Of a DNA stretch of 33,081 nt, positions 19,380 through 27,517 are shown in pieces. A program made the translations under genes and the position numbers. The notes under the pieces were generated by a model. It was not told the origin of the DNA and did not search any database. It worked only from the letters and a program-made list of their open reading frames with translations. Positions within the stretch are counted from its first letter, which is position 1. Each line of letters starts with the position of its first letter. The stretch is taken from assembly GCA_035279525.1 (NCBI GenBank), contig DATEHQ010000128.1:1-33081 (forward strand), read 5' to 3'. Origin of the DNA: DATEHQ01 sp035279525 (GTDB lineage Bacteria > Chloroflexota > Dormibacteria > Dormibacterales > Dormibacteraceae).

Positions 19380-21785
19380 TCAGCCGGCGGCCAGCAACCG
19401 GAACACCACCACCCCGAAGAGCGCGCACGCCGGGATGACCAGGGCCCGATAGAGCGCCCAGTAGCTCGACCACGCCTCGCGCAGGCGGTCGAGCCGGCGG
19501 CCTGAACCGAATACGAGCGACCAGTAGATCGGCAGCGCCGCGCCCGTGTTGAGCGCCAGCGCGAGCACGGCGACGCCGCCCGCGCCCGTGAACCACGGCT
19601 GCAGCGCGGCGGATCCTCCGAAACCGAGCTGGGTACCCCACAGCGCGCCGCCGCCGATGGCGATCACCACCGTCGGGACCCCGAGCAGGAAGAACGACAC
19701 GAAGCTCAAGACGACCAGGACCAGCATCAGTGCGAGCACGGCGACGATTCCGGCCAGGCCCGCCGCGGCGACCGTCACACCGTTCGCCTGCCGCTGCTGG
19801 GCAGAGGCCGCGCCGTGGGAAGACGTCGAAGCGACCGGCGTCGGGTCGATGGGCGAGCCGGTGACCGACGCGCGAACGTCGGCCCAGGAATGCCACTGGG
19901 CGCCGGCGCTGACAGCACCCGCGACGCCCGCCGAGGCAAGCGCGATCACGACGCCGGCCGCGACCGCGACCCCATTCCTTCGCACGACGCCGAGCGGCAG
20001 CCAGGCCCGGCGGCGTCGTGCCCGGCCTATGCCGGTCTCCATCAACCGTTCGCGATCGAAGGTCGCGCCGCAGAGGATCGTGAGCGCGACGCAGGCGGCG
20101 ACGGGCAGAAGCAGCGACGGAAGCGCGAGCGGCGATCGAAACACGAAGAGCGCCAGCGGCAGGTCCGCGACGGCCGCCGACACAGGTGAAAGGAGAAACG
20201 ACCACGCGCCTCCGGCCGCCCCCTCGCGAGGGAAGAGCATGAAGCCGAGCATGCGGCCCATCGCCGCCCAGTAGGACGTGACCGCGGCGACCAAGGCGAA
20301 CACGGGCAGCAGGTCCCACGGCGCCCGCTCTCCGAAGAGCGCCAGCAGAGCCATCCCCGCGGCCATCCACAGCGTCACCCAGACCGTGCTCACGACGGCT
20401 CCGGGCAGCACCTCCAGCCAGATCAGGGACGGATCGTCGACGGGCGTGTAGAGCAAGACCTCGAGCGATCCCTGGGCCTTCTCCCACCAGATGCCGATCG
20501 AGCTCTTGATCGACTCGAGCAGCGCAAACGACATGAAGAAGAGGGGAAGCAGCAATCCCGCCTGAAGGGCCGATCCACCCGCGAGGCGGGACGCCACGAG
20601 GCCGGCCACGCCCGGGAGCTGTCCGAACAGCGAGGTGCCCGCCACGAGCAGCAGAACGAAAGCGTTGAGGTACAAAACCCAGCTCAGGTCGCCGCGTCGC
20701 CACCACGACGACACGTAGAAAGGAAGCGAGTGGCGCAGCATCGAACCCTGTTCGAGCAGCGACGCGAACATGCGCGGGGCTCGAATCCCGGAGGAGAGGC
20801 GGAAGGGCGCCGGGGCCGGCACGGCCGGCCGCTCGGGCTGCGTGACCGTCGCGGACATCGCCTTCAGGTAGACCGCTTCGAGGGTCGTCTCCTCCTCCTC
20901 GAGCTCGTGGAACGGCGCGCTCGCGGTGGCGAGTCGCTGCTGCAGCGCGGCCGCGAACTGCGCGCGGTCGGCCGTCGTCGCCTGCCAGGGCAGCGTGTAC
21001 GCAACGCTGTCCGAGCCCAGCTCGAAGCCAAGCGTCTGCTCTCTCAACCATCGACGCAGGTCACCGTCATCGGTGGGGGTTGCGCTCAGCCGCGCCACGA
21101 AACGGCGACCCACCGCAGCGCCCTCACGCAACTCGCCGAGGGTCCCGTGAGTCACGATTCTCCCCCGCCTCATGATCGCGATGCGGTCGGCCATGAGCTC
21201 GGCCTCGCTGAGCACGTGGGTGGTGACGATGAGCGCCGCCCCGCGAGCCTTCTGCTCGCCGAGGTAGTGGCGCATGTCGGCGGCCGCCACCGGGTCGAGC
21301 CCAGCGGTGGGCTCGTCGCAGAAAATCCAGTCGGGCCTGTGCAGGGTCGCCCTGATCAGAGCCACCTTCTGCGCCATGCCGCGCGAGTAGGCCGCGAGGA
21401 TGGTGTCGCCCCGGTCCGCAAGCTCGAAGCGCTCGAGCAGGCTCGAGATGCGCTCGCGGGCCACAGCCGCGGGCAGGCGGTAGAGGTATCCGAACCGCTC
21501 GAGGTACTCGGTCGCCGTGTTGCGCCCGTACAGGCGTGCCTGGTCCGGTACGACGCCCAACCTGGCGCGAACCTGGTCCAGGTTCTGCGGCAGGCGCAGG
21601 CCGTCGAGGTCGACCAGACCGCCGTCCGGCCTGAGGATGCCGCCGAGGCAGCGCAGGGTGGTCGACTTTCCCGCTCCGTTCTGGCCGAGCAGGACCAGGA
21701 TCTCTCCCTGCTGAACCTCGAGGTCGACGCCGTCGACTGCGCGCACGTCGCCGAAGCTCTTGCGAAGGCCCTCGACCCTGATCAA
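19380..21785 (-). CDS. ABC-2 type transporter: ATPase fused to permease
   Basis: The 801-residue protein joins an ATP-binding domain (about 1-310) to a multi-TM ABC-2 permease region. Visible are the Walker A GQNGAGKST (34-42), a Q-loop VVPDQARLYG, a signature AYSRGMAQKVAL that deviates from LSGGQ in the manner of ABC-2 ATPases, the Walker B WIFCDEPTAGLDP and the switch His in VTTHVLSEAE. The permease half has about 12 hydrophobic segments, with a long polar loop near residues 610-640 (Ser/Ala/Gln-rich). ATPase and permease are usually separate polypeptides, so the fusion is worth noting. The start is TTG at 21785 with a GGGAA about 9 nt upstream. Substrate unknown. It closes the pdxS-to-darA gene run. 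Confidence 0.85.
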   Translation of the reverse strand: MIRVEGLRKSFGDVRAVDGVDLEVQQGEILVLLGQNGAGKSTTLRCLGGILRPDGGLVDLDGLRLPQNLDQVRARLGVVPDQARLYGRNTATEYLERFGYLYRLPAAVARERISSLLERFELADRGDTILAAYSRGMAQKVALIRATLHRPDWIFCDEPTAGLDPVAAADMRHYLGEQKARGAALIVTTHVLSEAELMADRIAIMRRGRIVTHGTLGELREGAAVGRRFVARLSATPTDDGDLRRWLREQTLGFELGSDSVAYTLPWQATTADRAQFAAALQQRLATASAPFHELEEEETTLEAVYLKAMSATVTQPERPAVPAPAPFRLSSGIRAPRMFASLLEQGSMLRHSLPFYVSSWWRRGDLSWVLYLNAFVLLLVAGTSLFGQLPGVAGLVASRLAGGSALQAGLLLPLFFMSFALLESIKSSIGIWWEKAQGSLEVLLYTPVDDPSLIWLEVLPGAVVSTVWVTLWMAAGMALLALFGERAPWDLLPVFALVAAVTSYWAAMGRMLGFMLFPREGAAGGAWSFLLSPVSAAVADLPLALFVFRSPLALPSLLLPVAACVALTILCGATFDRERLMETGIGRARRRRAWLPLGVVRRNGVAVAAGVVIALASAGVAGAVSAGAQWHSWADVRASVTGSPIDPTPVASTSSHGAASAQQRQANGVTVAAAGLAGIVAVLALMLVLVVLSFVSFFLLGVPTVVIAIGGGALWGTQLGFGGSAALQPWFTGAGGVAVLALALNTGAALPIYWSLVFGSGRRLDRLREAWSSYWALYRALVIPACALFGVVVFRLLAAG

Positions 21786-21802
21786 GGTTTGTTCCCGAGT
21801 TC

Positions 21803-22132
21803 CTAGATCTTCTCGAACGAATCCACGGACACCACGAAGACCGTGGCGCCGCCGACCTGCACCTCGACCGGATACGACATGAACATCTCACCCGGCTCTG
21901 TCAGCGGAGGCACCGGCGTCATGTAGCGGTTGCGCTCGTGGCAGTTTTCGTGGATGACCTTGAGCGCTTCCACCACCTGCGTCTCTTCGACGCCGATCAT
22001 CAAAGTCACGTTGCCCTGCTGAAGGAACCCGCCGGTGGTCGAGATGCGCGTCGAGCTGATGCCCTTGTCGCCCAGCGCGGCCACCGTTTTCTGCGCGTCT
22101 TCGCCCTGAACGATCGCGATGATGAGCTTCAC
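21803..22132 (-). CDS. darA: Cyclic-di-AMP receptor, PII-like (DarA/PstA)
   Basis: This 109-residue protein belongs to the DUF970/PII-like family. The sequence follows Bacillus DarA closely: MKLIIAIVQGEDAQKT, RISTTGGFLQQGNVTLMIGV, then a B-loop region and YPVEVQVGGATVFVVSVDSF. It binds c-di-AMP between subunits of a trimer, and its downstream partner is unknown. The GTG start overlaps the tmk stop (GTGA), the arrangement found in many Firmicutes (tmk-darA). No diadenylate cyclase gene is in this window. The finding implies that the organism uses c-di-AMP, possibly for osmotic or potassium control, which fits a Terrabacteria lineage. Confidence 0.92.
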   Translation of the reverse strand: MKLIIAIVQGEDAQKTVAALGDKGISSTRISTTGGFLQQGNVTLMIGVEETQVVEALKVIHENCHERNRYMTPVPPLTEPGEMFMSYPVEVQVGGATVFVVSVDSFEKI

Positions 22133-22740
22133 TCCAGGCCTTCGATCAAGACCTTGATGCGATCCCGCACCTGGAAGTGAATCTTCTCGCGGGAGCCGGT
22201 GGCGTCCAGCCGCACGAAACGGTGAGGCTCCGCATCGGCCAGCCGCTCGTATGCCTCAGCGACCTTGCGGTGGAAATCGAGCGACTCCTGCTCCATGCGG
22301 TCCTTCGGCTTGCCGGCCTGCTCGTGCCGGCCCAGCCCGGTCTCGACCGGGCCTTCCAGGAGGAAGGTGACGTCCGGACGCGGGAAGGTCGCGGGCCAGA
22401 TGGCCGGGACGCCGCGTGCCCCTCCCTGGTAGGCCAGCGTCGAGTCGTGGTAGCGGTCGGCGATCACGATCTGGCCGTTCGCGAGCGCCGGTGCGATCAC
22501 CTCGGCGATCAGCTGCCGCCGCGATGCCATGAAGAGATACATCTCAGCCTCGGCGTCGATCTCCAGGCCCTTGAAGAGCAGGACCTCGCGGATCTGCTCC
22601 CCCAGCTCGGTTCCACCGGGCTCGCGCACGAGCACCGGGTCGTGCTTCTCGAGCCAGCCGCCGAGCATCTCGGCCTGGGTGGTCTTGCCAGACCCCTCGG
22701 TGCCCTCGAAAGTGACGAATAGAGACTTTCCCTCTGGCAT
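22129..22740 (-). CDS. tmk: Thymidylate kinase
   Basis: This 203-residue enzyme phosphorylates dTMP to dTDP. Motifs are the P-loop FEGTEGSGKTTQ (11-22), REPGGTELGEQIR for the substrate pocket, DRYHDSTLAYQGGARG with the DR(Y/F) motif, and the C-terminal lid KPKDRMEQESLDFH. The start ATG at 22740 is preceded by TAGACT at 22753-22758, 12 nt away; the TAG of that box is the stop codon of the upstream R3H gene. The last codons overlap darA. The position next to darA and an R3H ATPase is a conserved replication/stress neighbourhood in Gram-positive-type genomes. Confidence 0.95.
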   Translation of the reverse strand: MPEGKSLFVTFEGTEGSGKTTQAEMLGGWLEKHDPVLVREPGGTELGEQIREVLLFKGLEIDAEAEMYLFMASRRQLIAEVIAPALANGQIVIADRYHDSTLAYQGGARGVPAIWPATFPRPDVTFLLEGPVETGLGRHEQAGKPKDRMEQESLDFHRKVAEAYERLADAEPHRFVRLDATGSREKIHFQVRDRIKVLIEGLE

Positions 22741-22752
22741 CGGCGCCGCGAC

Positions 22753-22758
22753 AGTCTA
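22753..22758 (-). promoter_or_regulatory. Putative -10 box TAGACT for tmk, sharing the upstream stop codon
   Basis: TAGACT on the minus strand, 12 nt before the tmk ATG. Its TAG terminates the R3H ATPase gene. The same pattern, a stop codon within the box, is seen at 13391. Confidence 0.4.
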
Positions 22759-24309
22759 TGCGGGTTCTTCGGGAGAAGGGGTGATTCTGAGCCGCCTCTG
22801 GGGTTCTTTTCCCGTGCTTCGGGCCGAGAGGTCGTTTTCAGCGACCAGCTGGTGCTGAAGCCGGCGGAGATAGGCGTTCTGCGGCGAGATCTCGACCGCC
22901 CGGAGCGTGGTCTTCACCGTCCTGATCGCGGCGGCCGCCTCCGCCAGCGCCCGCGTCGTCGCCTCGTCCTGCTTGTCGACGCCGTAGATCCGCGACAGGG
23001 CGTCGCGCACCTGGCTGACGGAGTTGCTCTTCAGGATGTGGATGGGCAGGCCGCGGCTCTCCGCCTGGCGCAGGCTGTCCGGGCGGCGGCGGTAGTGGTT
23101 CTTCAGGGTGAGCACCGCGCCCGCCCCGTCGAGGTTTCCGAGCACCCGTACTGGAAGGTCCAGCTCCTTGATCGACTGTTCGACGTGATGACGGCTCACG
23201 CCGTACGGAAAGATGCCCAGCGGCCGGGTCGCCGCGGTCGCGGCCGGCGGCGGCTCAGGCGCGAGCACCACGGGGGCGTCGACGTTGGAGATCACGCGTC
23301 CCTCGCGGGTTCGCACTCGGATCTTGGGAGTCAGCATCGGACCGCGTAGCGCCGTGTCCACCACGTCCGCCAGCGGCATGTGGATCGCCACGCGGTCGCG
23401 GTCCTGGATCTCGACGAGAACGTCGAAGGTGGGCGGCGCCTTGCGCTCGAGCACGGACTTCTGCGTGCCGCGGCGCCGCGCCTCCTCGTCGGACAGCGTC
23501 ACGCTCTGAATTCCGCCGAGCAGGTCGTTCAGGGTGGGGTTGACCAGTAGGTTCTCCAGCGTCTGGCCGTGCGCCGTCGCGATCAGCTGCACGCCGCGCT
23601 CGGCGATCGTGCGCGCGGCGGCGGCCTCGAGCTCGGTGCCGATCTCGTCGATCACGATGACCTCGGGCATGTGGTTCTCCACGGCCTCGATCATCACCGC
23701 GTGCTGCAGCATGGGGGTTCGCACCTGCATCCTGCGCGCGCGACCGATTCCAGGGTGAGGGATGTCGCCATCGCCGGCGATCTCGTTCGAGGTGTCGACG
23801 ATGACCACGCGCTTGCGAAGCTCGTCGGCCAGCAGCCGCGCGCATTCGCGCAGCATCGTGGTCTTCCCGATTCCCGGCCGCCCGAGCAGGAGGATGCTCT
23901 GGCCGCTGACCACGATGTCCCGGATGATCTCGCCTGTTCCGGTGACAGCGCGGCCGACGCGCATCGTGAGGCCGACGATGCGCCCGGACCGGTTGCGAAT
24001 CGCCGAGACGCGGTGCAGCGTGCGCTCGATGCCGGCGCGATTGTCGTCGCCGAACTGACCTACGTTGTTGGCGACGTGGTCGAGATCGGACGCCGAGACA
24101 GGATGGTCCGCAAGCAGGATCTCGCTCCCCGGCACGCGCGCCGCCGGCTCGCGACCCAGGTCGAGCACGATCTCCAGCAGCTCACCGGGGTGGATGCGCT
24201 CGTGCAGTGCGCGCGCGAGGTCGGAAGGCAGGGCGCGGGCGAGCAGCTCGACCTCCTCGTCCCAATTCGCGCCTCGCGGCATCGGTTGCCTGGCCTGGTC
24301 GGCGGTCAT
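22756..24309 (-). CDS. SpoIIIAA-like AAA ATPase with C-terminal R3H domain (Ycf45 type)
   Basis: This 517-residue protein carries a RecA/AAA-like ATPase core. The Walker A GRPGIGKT is at 143-150, VVIVDTSNEIAGDG follows, and the Walker B is VIVIDEIGTELEAAAA with sensor ATAHGQTLENLL. This is the arrangement of SpoIIIAA and the plastid/cyanobacterial Ycf45 family. The N-terminal 130 residues are an accessory domain. Residues about 380-450 form an extra domain containing GIFPYGVSRHHVEQSIKEL, and the C-terminus has an R3H-type nucleic-acid-binding helix with RRLQH. Its cellular role in non-sporulating bacteria is unknown; single-stranded nucleic-acid binding is expected. The start overlaps the GNAT gene stop (ATGA). 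Confidence 0.88.
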   Translation of the reverse strand: MTADQARQPMPRGANWDEEVELLARALPSDLARALHERIHPGELLEIVLDLGREPAARVPGSEILLADHPVSASDLDHVANNVGQFGDDNRAGIERTLHRVSAIRNRSGRIVGLTMRVGRAVTGTGEIIRDIVVSGQSILLLGRPGIGKTTMLRECARLLADELRKRVVIVDTSNEIAGDGDIPHPGIGRARRMQVRTPMLQHAVMIEAVENHMPEVIVIDEIGTELEAAAARTIAERGVQLIATAHGQTLENLLVNPTLNDLLGGIQSVTLSDEEARRRGTQKSVLERKAPPTFDVLVEIQDRDRVAIHMPLADVVDTALRGPMLTPKIRVRTREGRVISNVDAPVVLAPEPPPAATAATRPLGIFPYGVSRHHVEQSIKELDLPVRVLGNLDGAGAVLTLKNHYRRRPDSLRQAESRGLPIHILKSNSVSQVRDALSRIYGVDKQDEATTRALAEAAAAIRTVKTTLRAVEISPQNAYLRRLQHQLVAENDLSARSTGKEPQRRLRITPSPEEPA

Positions 24310-25277
24310 CCGAAGGACGGTACCAATCCTTTCTCGCGCACGGGCGCTCTGACCGCGAGCTCTCTGACCAGCAGCAGCTGCGTCAGCAGCACGCTGAAGC
24401 CACGCCCTCGAAGGGCGTCGATCATGTGCGAATCATAGTGTCGGAGGCTTGCCCAGGCCGGCGATTCGGACCCGCTGAGCAGCGACAGCCCGAAGTCGGC
24501 CAGCTCACCCGGCAGGGGATCCTCCGGCACGGCCATGAAGTTGAGCGTGTCAGGTCTCGCCCCTGAGCTGCGCTCCACCCTGACCCAACCCACGAGCTCG
24601 ACGCGATCGACGACGTGCTGCTGCTTGTCCGAGCCGCGCGCAGCCAGGCGGCCCGACCACTCGCCTTCGTGCAGCGCGCGCCACTCGCGATAGGTCGGCG
24701 CCTCCAGCTGCGACACGCCCTGCGGTGTGAGCTTGCGGTAGAGCTGGTACAGACCGCGGTTGTCGCCCCTCCTGGTGACCCGCAATCCCTCGGGGTACCG
24801 GTCGGCGCGCCGGATCGGCTTTTCGGCGTAGACGACGACCTCGGTGGCGTACTGGCGGAAACCACGCAGCCGAAAGGCCGGCAGCAGGGGGTCACGGTCG
24901 GGCAGGCGCACGAAGAGTCGCAGCGCTCCCTTCTCGAGCGCCTGCTTGCACAGGTGCTCGACCAGGGCCGGTGCGACCTCGTCCGGATCGGCGCCGTCGG
25001 CCACGTTCAGGTTCAGCACCTGCAGCACGCGCGCGCCGCGCAGGTCGAGGCTCAGGGGTTGCCCGGAGGCCTGGATGAAGCCCACGACCTTGCCGTTGTC
25101 CTCGGCGACATAGAGAAGCGTCTCCTGCGACAGCGGCAGCAGGGCCGAGAGCGTCGAGCTCAGCAGCGACCAGAGTCTCGCCGCGGGCGGGCCGGCCTCG
25201 CTGAGCTTGATGTCAGATGAGCGGTGCATCTCCTCGATCTTGTTCAGGTCGAGCAACCCCGCGGCTCGTAGCTTCAT
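24306..25277 (-). CDS. GNAT-fold acetyltransferase-like protein
   Basis: This 323-residue protein starts at ATG 25277, overlapping the pdxT stop (ATGA). The N-terminal half has a GNAT-like pattern: a helix DLNKIEEMHRSS, then LLYVAEDNGKVVGFIQASG (beta strands 2-4), LQVLNLNVAD and a following helix DEVAPALVEHLCKQALEKGALRLFVRLPDR. This fits acetyl-CoA-binding folds. The C-terminal half looks like a second, more diverged GNAT unit (LVGWVRVERSS, MAVPEDP). The acceptor is unknown. It lies between PLP-synthase genes and an R3H ATPase, with overlapping starts on both sides, so it is translated with them. A longer open frame from 25625 merely covers pdxT in another frame. Confidence 0.75.
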   Translation of the reverse strand: MKLRAAGLLDLNKIEEMHRSSDIKLSEAGPPAARLWSLLSSTLSALLPLSQETLLYVAEDNGKVVGFIQASGQPLSLDLRGARVLQVLNLNVADGADPDEVAPALVEHLCKQALEKGALRLFVRLPDRDPLLPAFRLRGFRQYATEVVVYAEKPIRRADRYPEGLRVTRRGDNRGLYQLYRKLTPQGVSQLEAPTYREWRALHEGEWSGRLAARGSDKQQHVVDRVELVGWVRVERSSGARPDTLNFMAVPEDPLPGELADFGLSLLSGSESPAWASLRHYDSHMIDALRGRGFSVLLTQLLLVRELAVRAPVREKGLVPSFG

Positions 25278-25834
25278 GCGCTCTTGTCGCTCGCCAGACG
25301 GACGAACTCTCGGTGCAGGCGGAGGTCGCGCGTCAGCTCCGGGTGAAAGGCCAGCGCCGTGATCCGGCCCTGGCTCACCGCGACCGCGCGCCCGTCGTGC
25401 GAGGCGATCACCCGCGCTTTGCCGGTGGACTCGACGAGCGGCGCGCGGATGAAAACGCCTGGAAATGTCTTGCCGTCTAGGCCGTCGACGTGCAGCTCCG
25501 CCTCGAAGCTGTCGACCTGCCTTCCGTACCCGTTGCGCCTCACGGCGATGTCGAGCAGCCCGAGACCGTGCTGGTCCGCCATCCCATCGCTGACGTCGCG
25601 GGCCAGGACGATCATGCCCGCGCACGTGGCCATCGTGGCCAGGCCGCCCTGGATCGCGGCCCGCAGGGGCTCGAGGAGGCCGACCCGCTCCATGAGCATG
25701 GTCATCGTCGTGCTCTCACCGCCGGGCAGGACGATGCCGTCGAGACCGTCGAGGTCGTCCGCGGTCCGCACCAGCCTCGTCCTGGCGCCTGCTGCTTCGA
25801 GCGCGCGGACGTGCTCGGCGAAGGCTCCCTGCAT
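25274..25834 (-). CDS. pdxT: PLP synthase glutaminase subunit PdxT (start unclear)
   Basis: PdxT is the class-I glutaminase partner of PdxS and delivers ammonia for pyridoxal 5'-phosphate synthesis. The oxyanion strand LPGGESTTM, nucleophile Cys71 in ATCAGMIVLA and the catalytic His-Glu in ALAFHPELT are present. The ATG at 25834 starts at MQGAFAEH, which would remove most of the first beta-strand, normally M-x-IGVLALQGAF. The missing residues are encoded upstream (ATC GGG GTC CTC GCG, 25849-25835) but no ATG, GTG or TTG lies in frame between them and the pdxS stop at 25881. The true start may be a near-cognate codon such as ATC at 25849. The gene follows pdxS by 31-46 bp and overlaps the GNAT gene. 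Confidence 0.9.
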   Translation of the reverse strand: MQGAFAEHVRALEAAGARTRLVRTADDLDGLDGIVLPGGESTTMTMLMERVGLLEPLRAAIQGGLATMATCAGMIVLARDVSDGMADQHGLGLLDIAVRRNGYGRQVDSFEAELHVDGLDGKTFPGVFIRAPLVESTGKARVIASHDGRAVAVSQGRITALAFHPELTRDLRLHREFVRLASDKSA

Positions 25835-25880
25835 CGCGAGGACCCCGATGAGGGGCGGCCGGCCCGTGCGCCGGGGGGAG

Positions 25881-26801
25881 CTACCAGCCTCTGGCAGCGA
25901 GCAGCTCGTCCTTGGGGATGGCCGGGATCTCGAGCCCGTGCATCGCCTTTCCGAGTCCGGCGGACACCTCGGCCAGGACCTCCGGCTTGTCGAAGTACGT
26001 GGTCGCGGCGACGATCGCCTTGGCGCGCTTCAAGGGGTCCTCACTCTTGAAGATGCCCGACCCGACGAAGACTCCATCGACGCCGAGCTGCATCATCAAC
26101 GCGGCGTCGGCCGGTGTGGCGATGCCGCCGGCGGCGAAGTTGACGACTGGCAGGCGGCCCAGCTTCTGGCATTCGGCCAGGACCTCGACCGGCGCACCGA
26201 GCTGCTTGGCCTCACGCACGAGCTCGGCGAGGTTCATGCCCTGCAGCTTGCGGATCCCCGCATTGACCGCCCGCGCATGGCGCACCGCCTCGACCACGTT
26301 GCCCGTCCCGGCCTCGCCCTTGGTGCGGATCATCGCGGCGCCCTCGGCGATCCGGCGCGTGGCCTCGCCGAGGTCGCGGCACCCGCACACGAACGGAACC
26401 TTGAAGGGGTGCTTGTCGATGTGGTTCTCCTCGTCGGCCGGCGTCAGGACCTCCGACTCGTCGATGTAGTCGATGCCCAGCGCCTCGAGAACCTGGGCCT
26501 CGACGAAGTGGCCGATCCGGCACTTCGCCATCACGGGGATCGTCACGGCGGCCATGATCGACTTGATCAGCTCGGGGTCGGACATGCGCGCGACGCCGCC
26601 CTCTTTTCGGATGTCGGCCGGCACGCGTTCGAGCGCCATCACCGCACAGGCGCCGGCGTCCTGCGCGATCCTTGCGTGCTCAGGCGTGACCACGTCCATG
26701 ATCACGCCGCCCTTCAGCATCTGGGCAAGCCCGGCTTTGACCTTGAACGAGCCCTTCACGGAACCGTTTTTGCCGTTGCGCGAACCGTTGGTTTCGGCCA
26801 C
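25881..26801 (-). CDS. pdxS: Pyridoxal 5'-phosphate synthase subunit PdxS
   Basis: PdxS makes PLP from ribose 5-phosphate, glyceraldehyde 3-phosphate and ammonia supplied by PdxT. The 306-residue protein is a (beta/alpha)8 barrel that is among the most conserved in bacteria. It shows GGVIMDVVTPEHARIAQDAG, VMALERVPADIR, IPVMAKCRIGHFVEAQ (with the catalytic Lys), EGAAMIRTKGEAGTG and NFAAGGIATPADAALMMQLG. A 15-residue Lys/Asn/Gly-rich N-terminal extension precedes the usual start. The GTG start at 26801 is preceded by TAGAAT with 7 nt between, and no Shine-Dalgarno. It heads the operon pdxS-pdxT-GNAT-R3H ATPase. Confidence 0.97.
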   Translation of the reverse strand: MAETNGSRNGKNGSVKGSFKVKAGLAQMLKGGVIMDVVTPEHARIAQDAGACAVMALERVPADIRKEGGVARMSDPELIKSIMAAVTIPVMAKCRIGHFVEAQVLEALGIDYIDESEVLTPADEENHIDKHPFKVPFVCGCRDLGEATRRIAEGAAMIRTKGEAGTGNVVEAVRHARAVNAGIRKLQGMNLAELVREAKQLGAPVEVLAECQKLGRLPVVNFAAGGIATPADAALMMQLGVDGVFVGSGIFKSEDPLKRAKAIVAATTYFDKPEVLAEVSAGLGKAMHGLEIPAIPKDELLAARGW

Positions 26802-26808
26802 GTTCGGA

Positions 26809-26814
26809 ATTCTA
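26809..26814 (-). promoter_or_regulatory. Putative -10 box TAGAAT for leaderless pdxS
   Basis: TAGAAT on the minus strand, 7 nt before the GTG start of pdxS. It is the closest match to TATAAT among the boxes in this window. The remaining 80 bp up to 26896 hold no other recognisable element. Confidence 0.5.
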
Positions 26815-26896
26815 CGCCGGGCACCGCGGCCCCCCTTCGAACTAAGCTCCCGCCGAACCCAAGCCGCAACCTGCGCTCCAATCCCGACTAACCCTC

Positions 26897-27517
26897 CTAG
26901 CCGACCTGGAAGACCACAGACCCGAGTAAATGGCCTCCCGATTCCGCGAAGACCACGTACATTCCGCGTCGCGGGAACAGCATGTACCCGGTGTCGTCTA
27001 CGTGCTGATTCGAATCAATGATTAACGCCGCATCTCCCCGGCTTTCTAGCTCTTGTTCGGTCACAGGCTGACCCGGGAAGCCACAAGCGCCTTCGTTGTA
27101 GCAGAAATGCAACGGCTTGCCGGAAGTACATTCAGCGCCGTGCAACTGGACTGCGGGATGCGGTCCCGCGTCGGGATGGACAACAACCTTCGTCGGATAA
27201 CCAGGCGAGAACTCGAGTACCGCCTTCCCAGAGCGCACGGGCCCGAAAGCTGAGAACCACACTGGCCCGGCTTTGGCGAGCGCATATCCGCCAAACGTGG
27301 GATCTGTCGTCGGAACAAGCACGAGGTCGCTCACAACCCCGCAGCTAGCGTTTGGTAGGGCGGAGGAATGGGCGGCCGGAGGGCCCGAAGAATTGCAGCT
27401 AGCCAGCATCGCGGTAGTGAGGCTGCAGATGCAAACGGCACGCAAGCGCGACTTGGCTGCCTTGCCCCCGGCGTGGCGGAGTGGGCCGATGTGCTCTAGA
27501 TAAAACGCGTGCTCCAT
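26897..27517 (-). CDS. Putative lipoprotein of unknown function
   Basis: This 206-residue product has a basic N-region, a hydrophobic segment and a lipobox: RLRAVCICSLTTAMLASCNSS, with Cys at about residue 41 as the likely lipid-modified residue. The mature part is not recognised. It holds four further cysteines (ASCGVVSD, AECTSG, HFCYNEGACG) that could form disulfides, and ends in a beta-rich domain DALIIDSN-like, GMYVVFAESGG, LGSVVFQVG. The DNA is noticeably less G+C-rich than the genes around it, and several ORFs in other frames are also open. It may be acquired or under weak selection. Its 5' end is divergent from the methyltransferase gene. Confidence 0.65.
   Translation of the reverse strand: MEHAFYLEHIGPLRHAGGKAAKSRLRAVCICSLTTAMLASCNSSGPPAAHSSALPNASCGVVSDLVLVPTTDPTFGGYALAKAGPVWFSAFGPVRSGKAVLEFSPGYPTKVVVHPDAGPHPAVQLHGAECTSGKPLHFCYNEGACGFPGQPVTEQELESRGDAALIIDSNQHVDDTGYMLFPRRGMYVVFAESGGHLLGSVVFQVG

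Noticed and set aside
19237..21051. A 604-codon minus-strand open frame
   Set aside because: It overlaps the ABC transporter in a different frame and has an Arg/Gly/Ala-rich shadow composition.
24317..24322. TACCGT as a -10 box 7 nt before the R3H ATPase
   Set aside because: It lies inside the end of the GNAT gene, which overlaps the R3H gene by ATGA, so coupling explains expression and the match is probably chance.
25359..26891. A 510-codon plus-strand open frame opposite pdxS/pdxT
   Set aside because: Antisense to two very conserved genes; no domain evidence.
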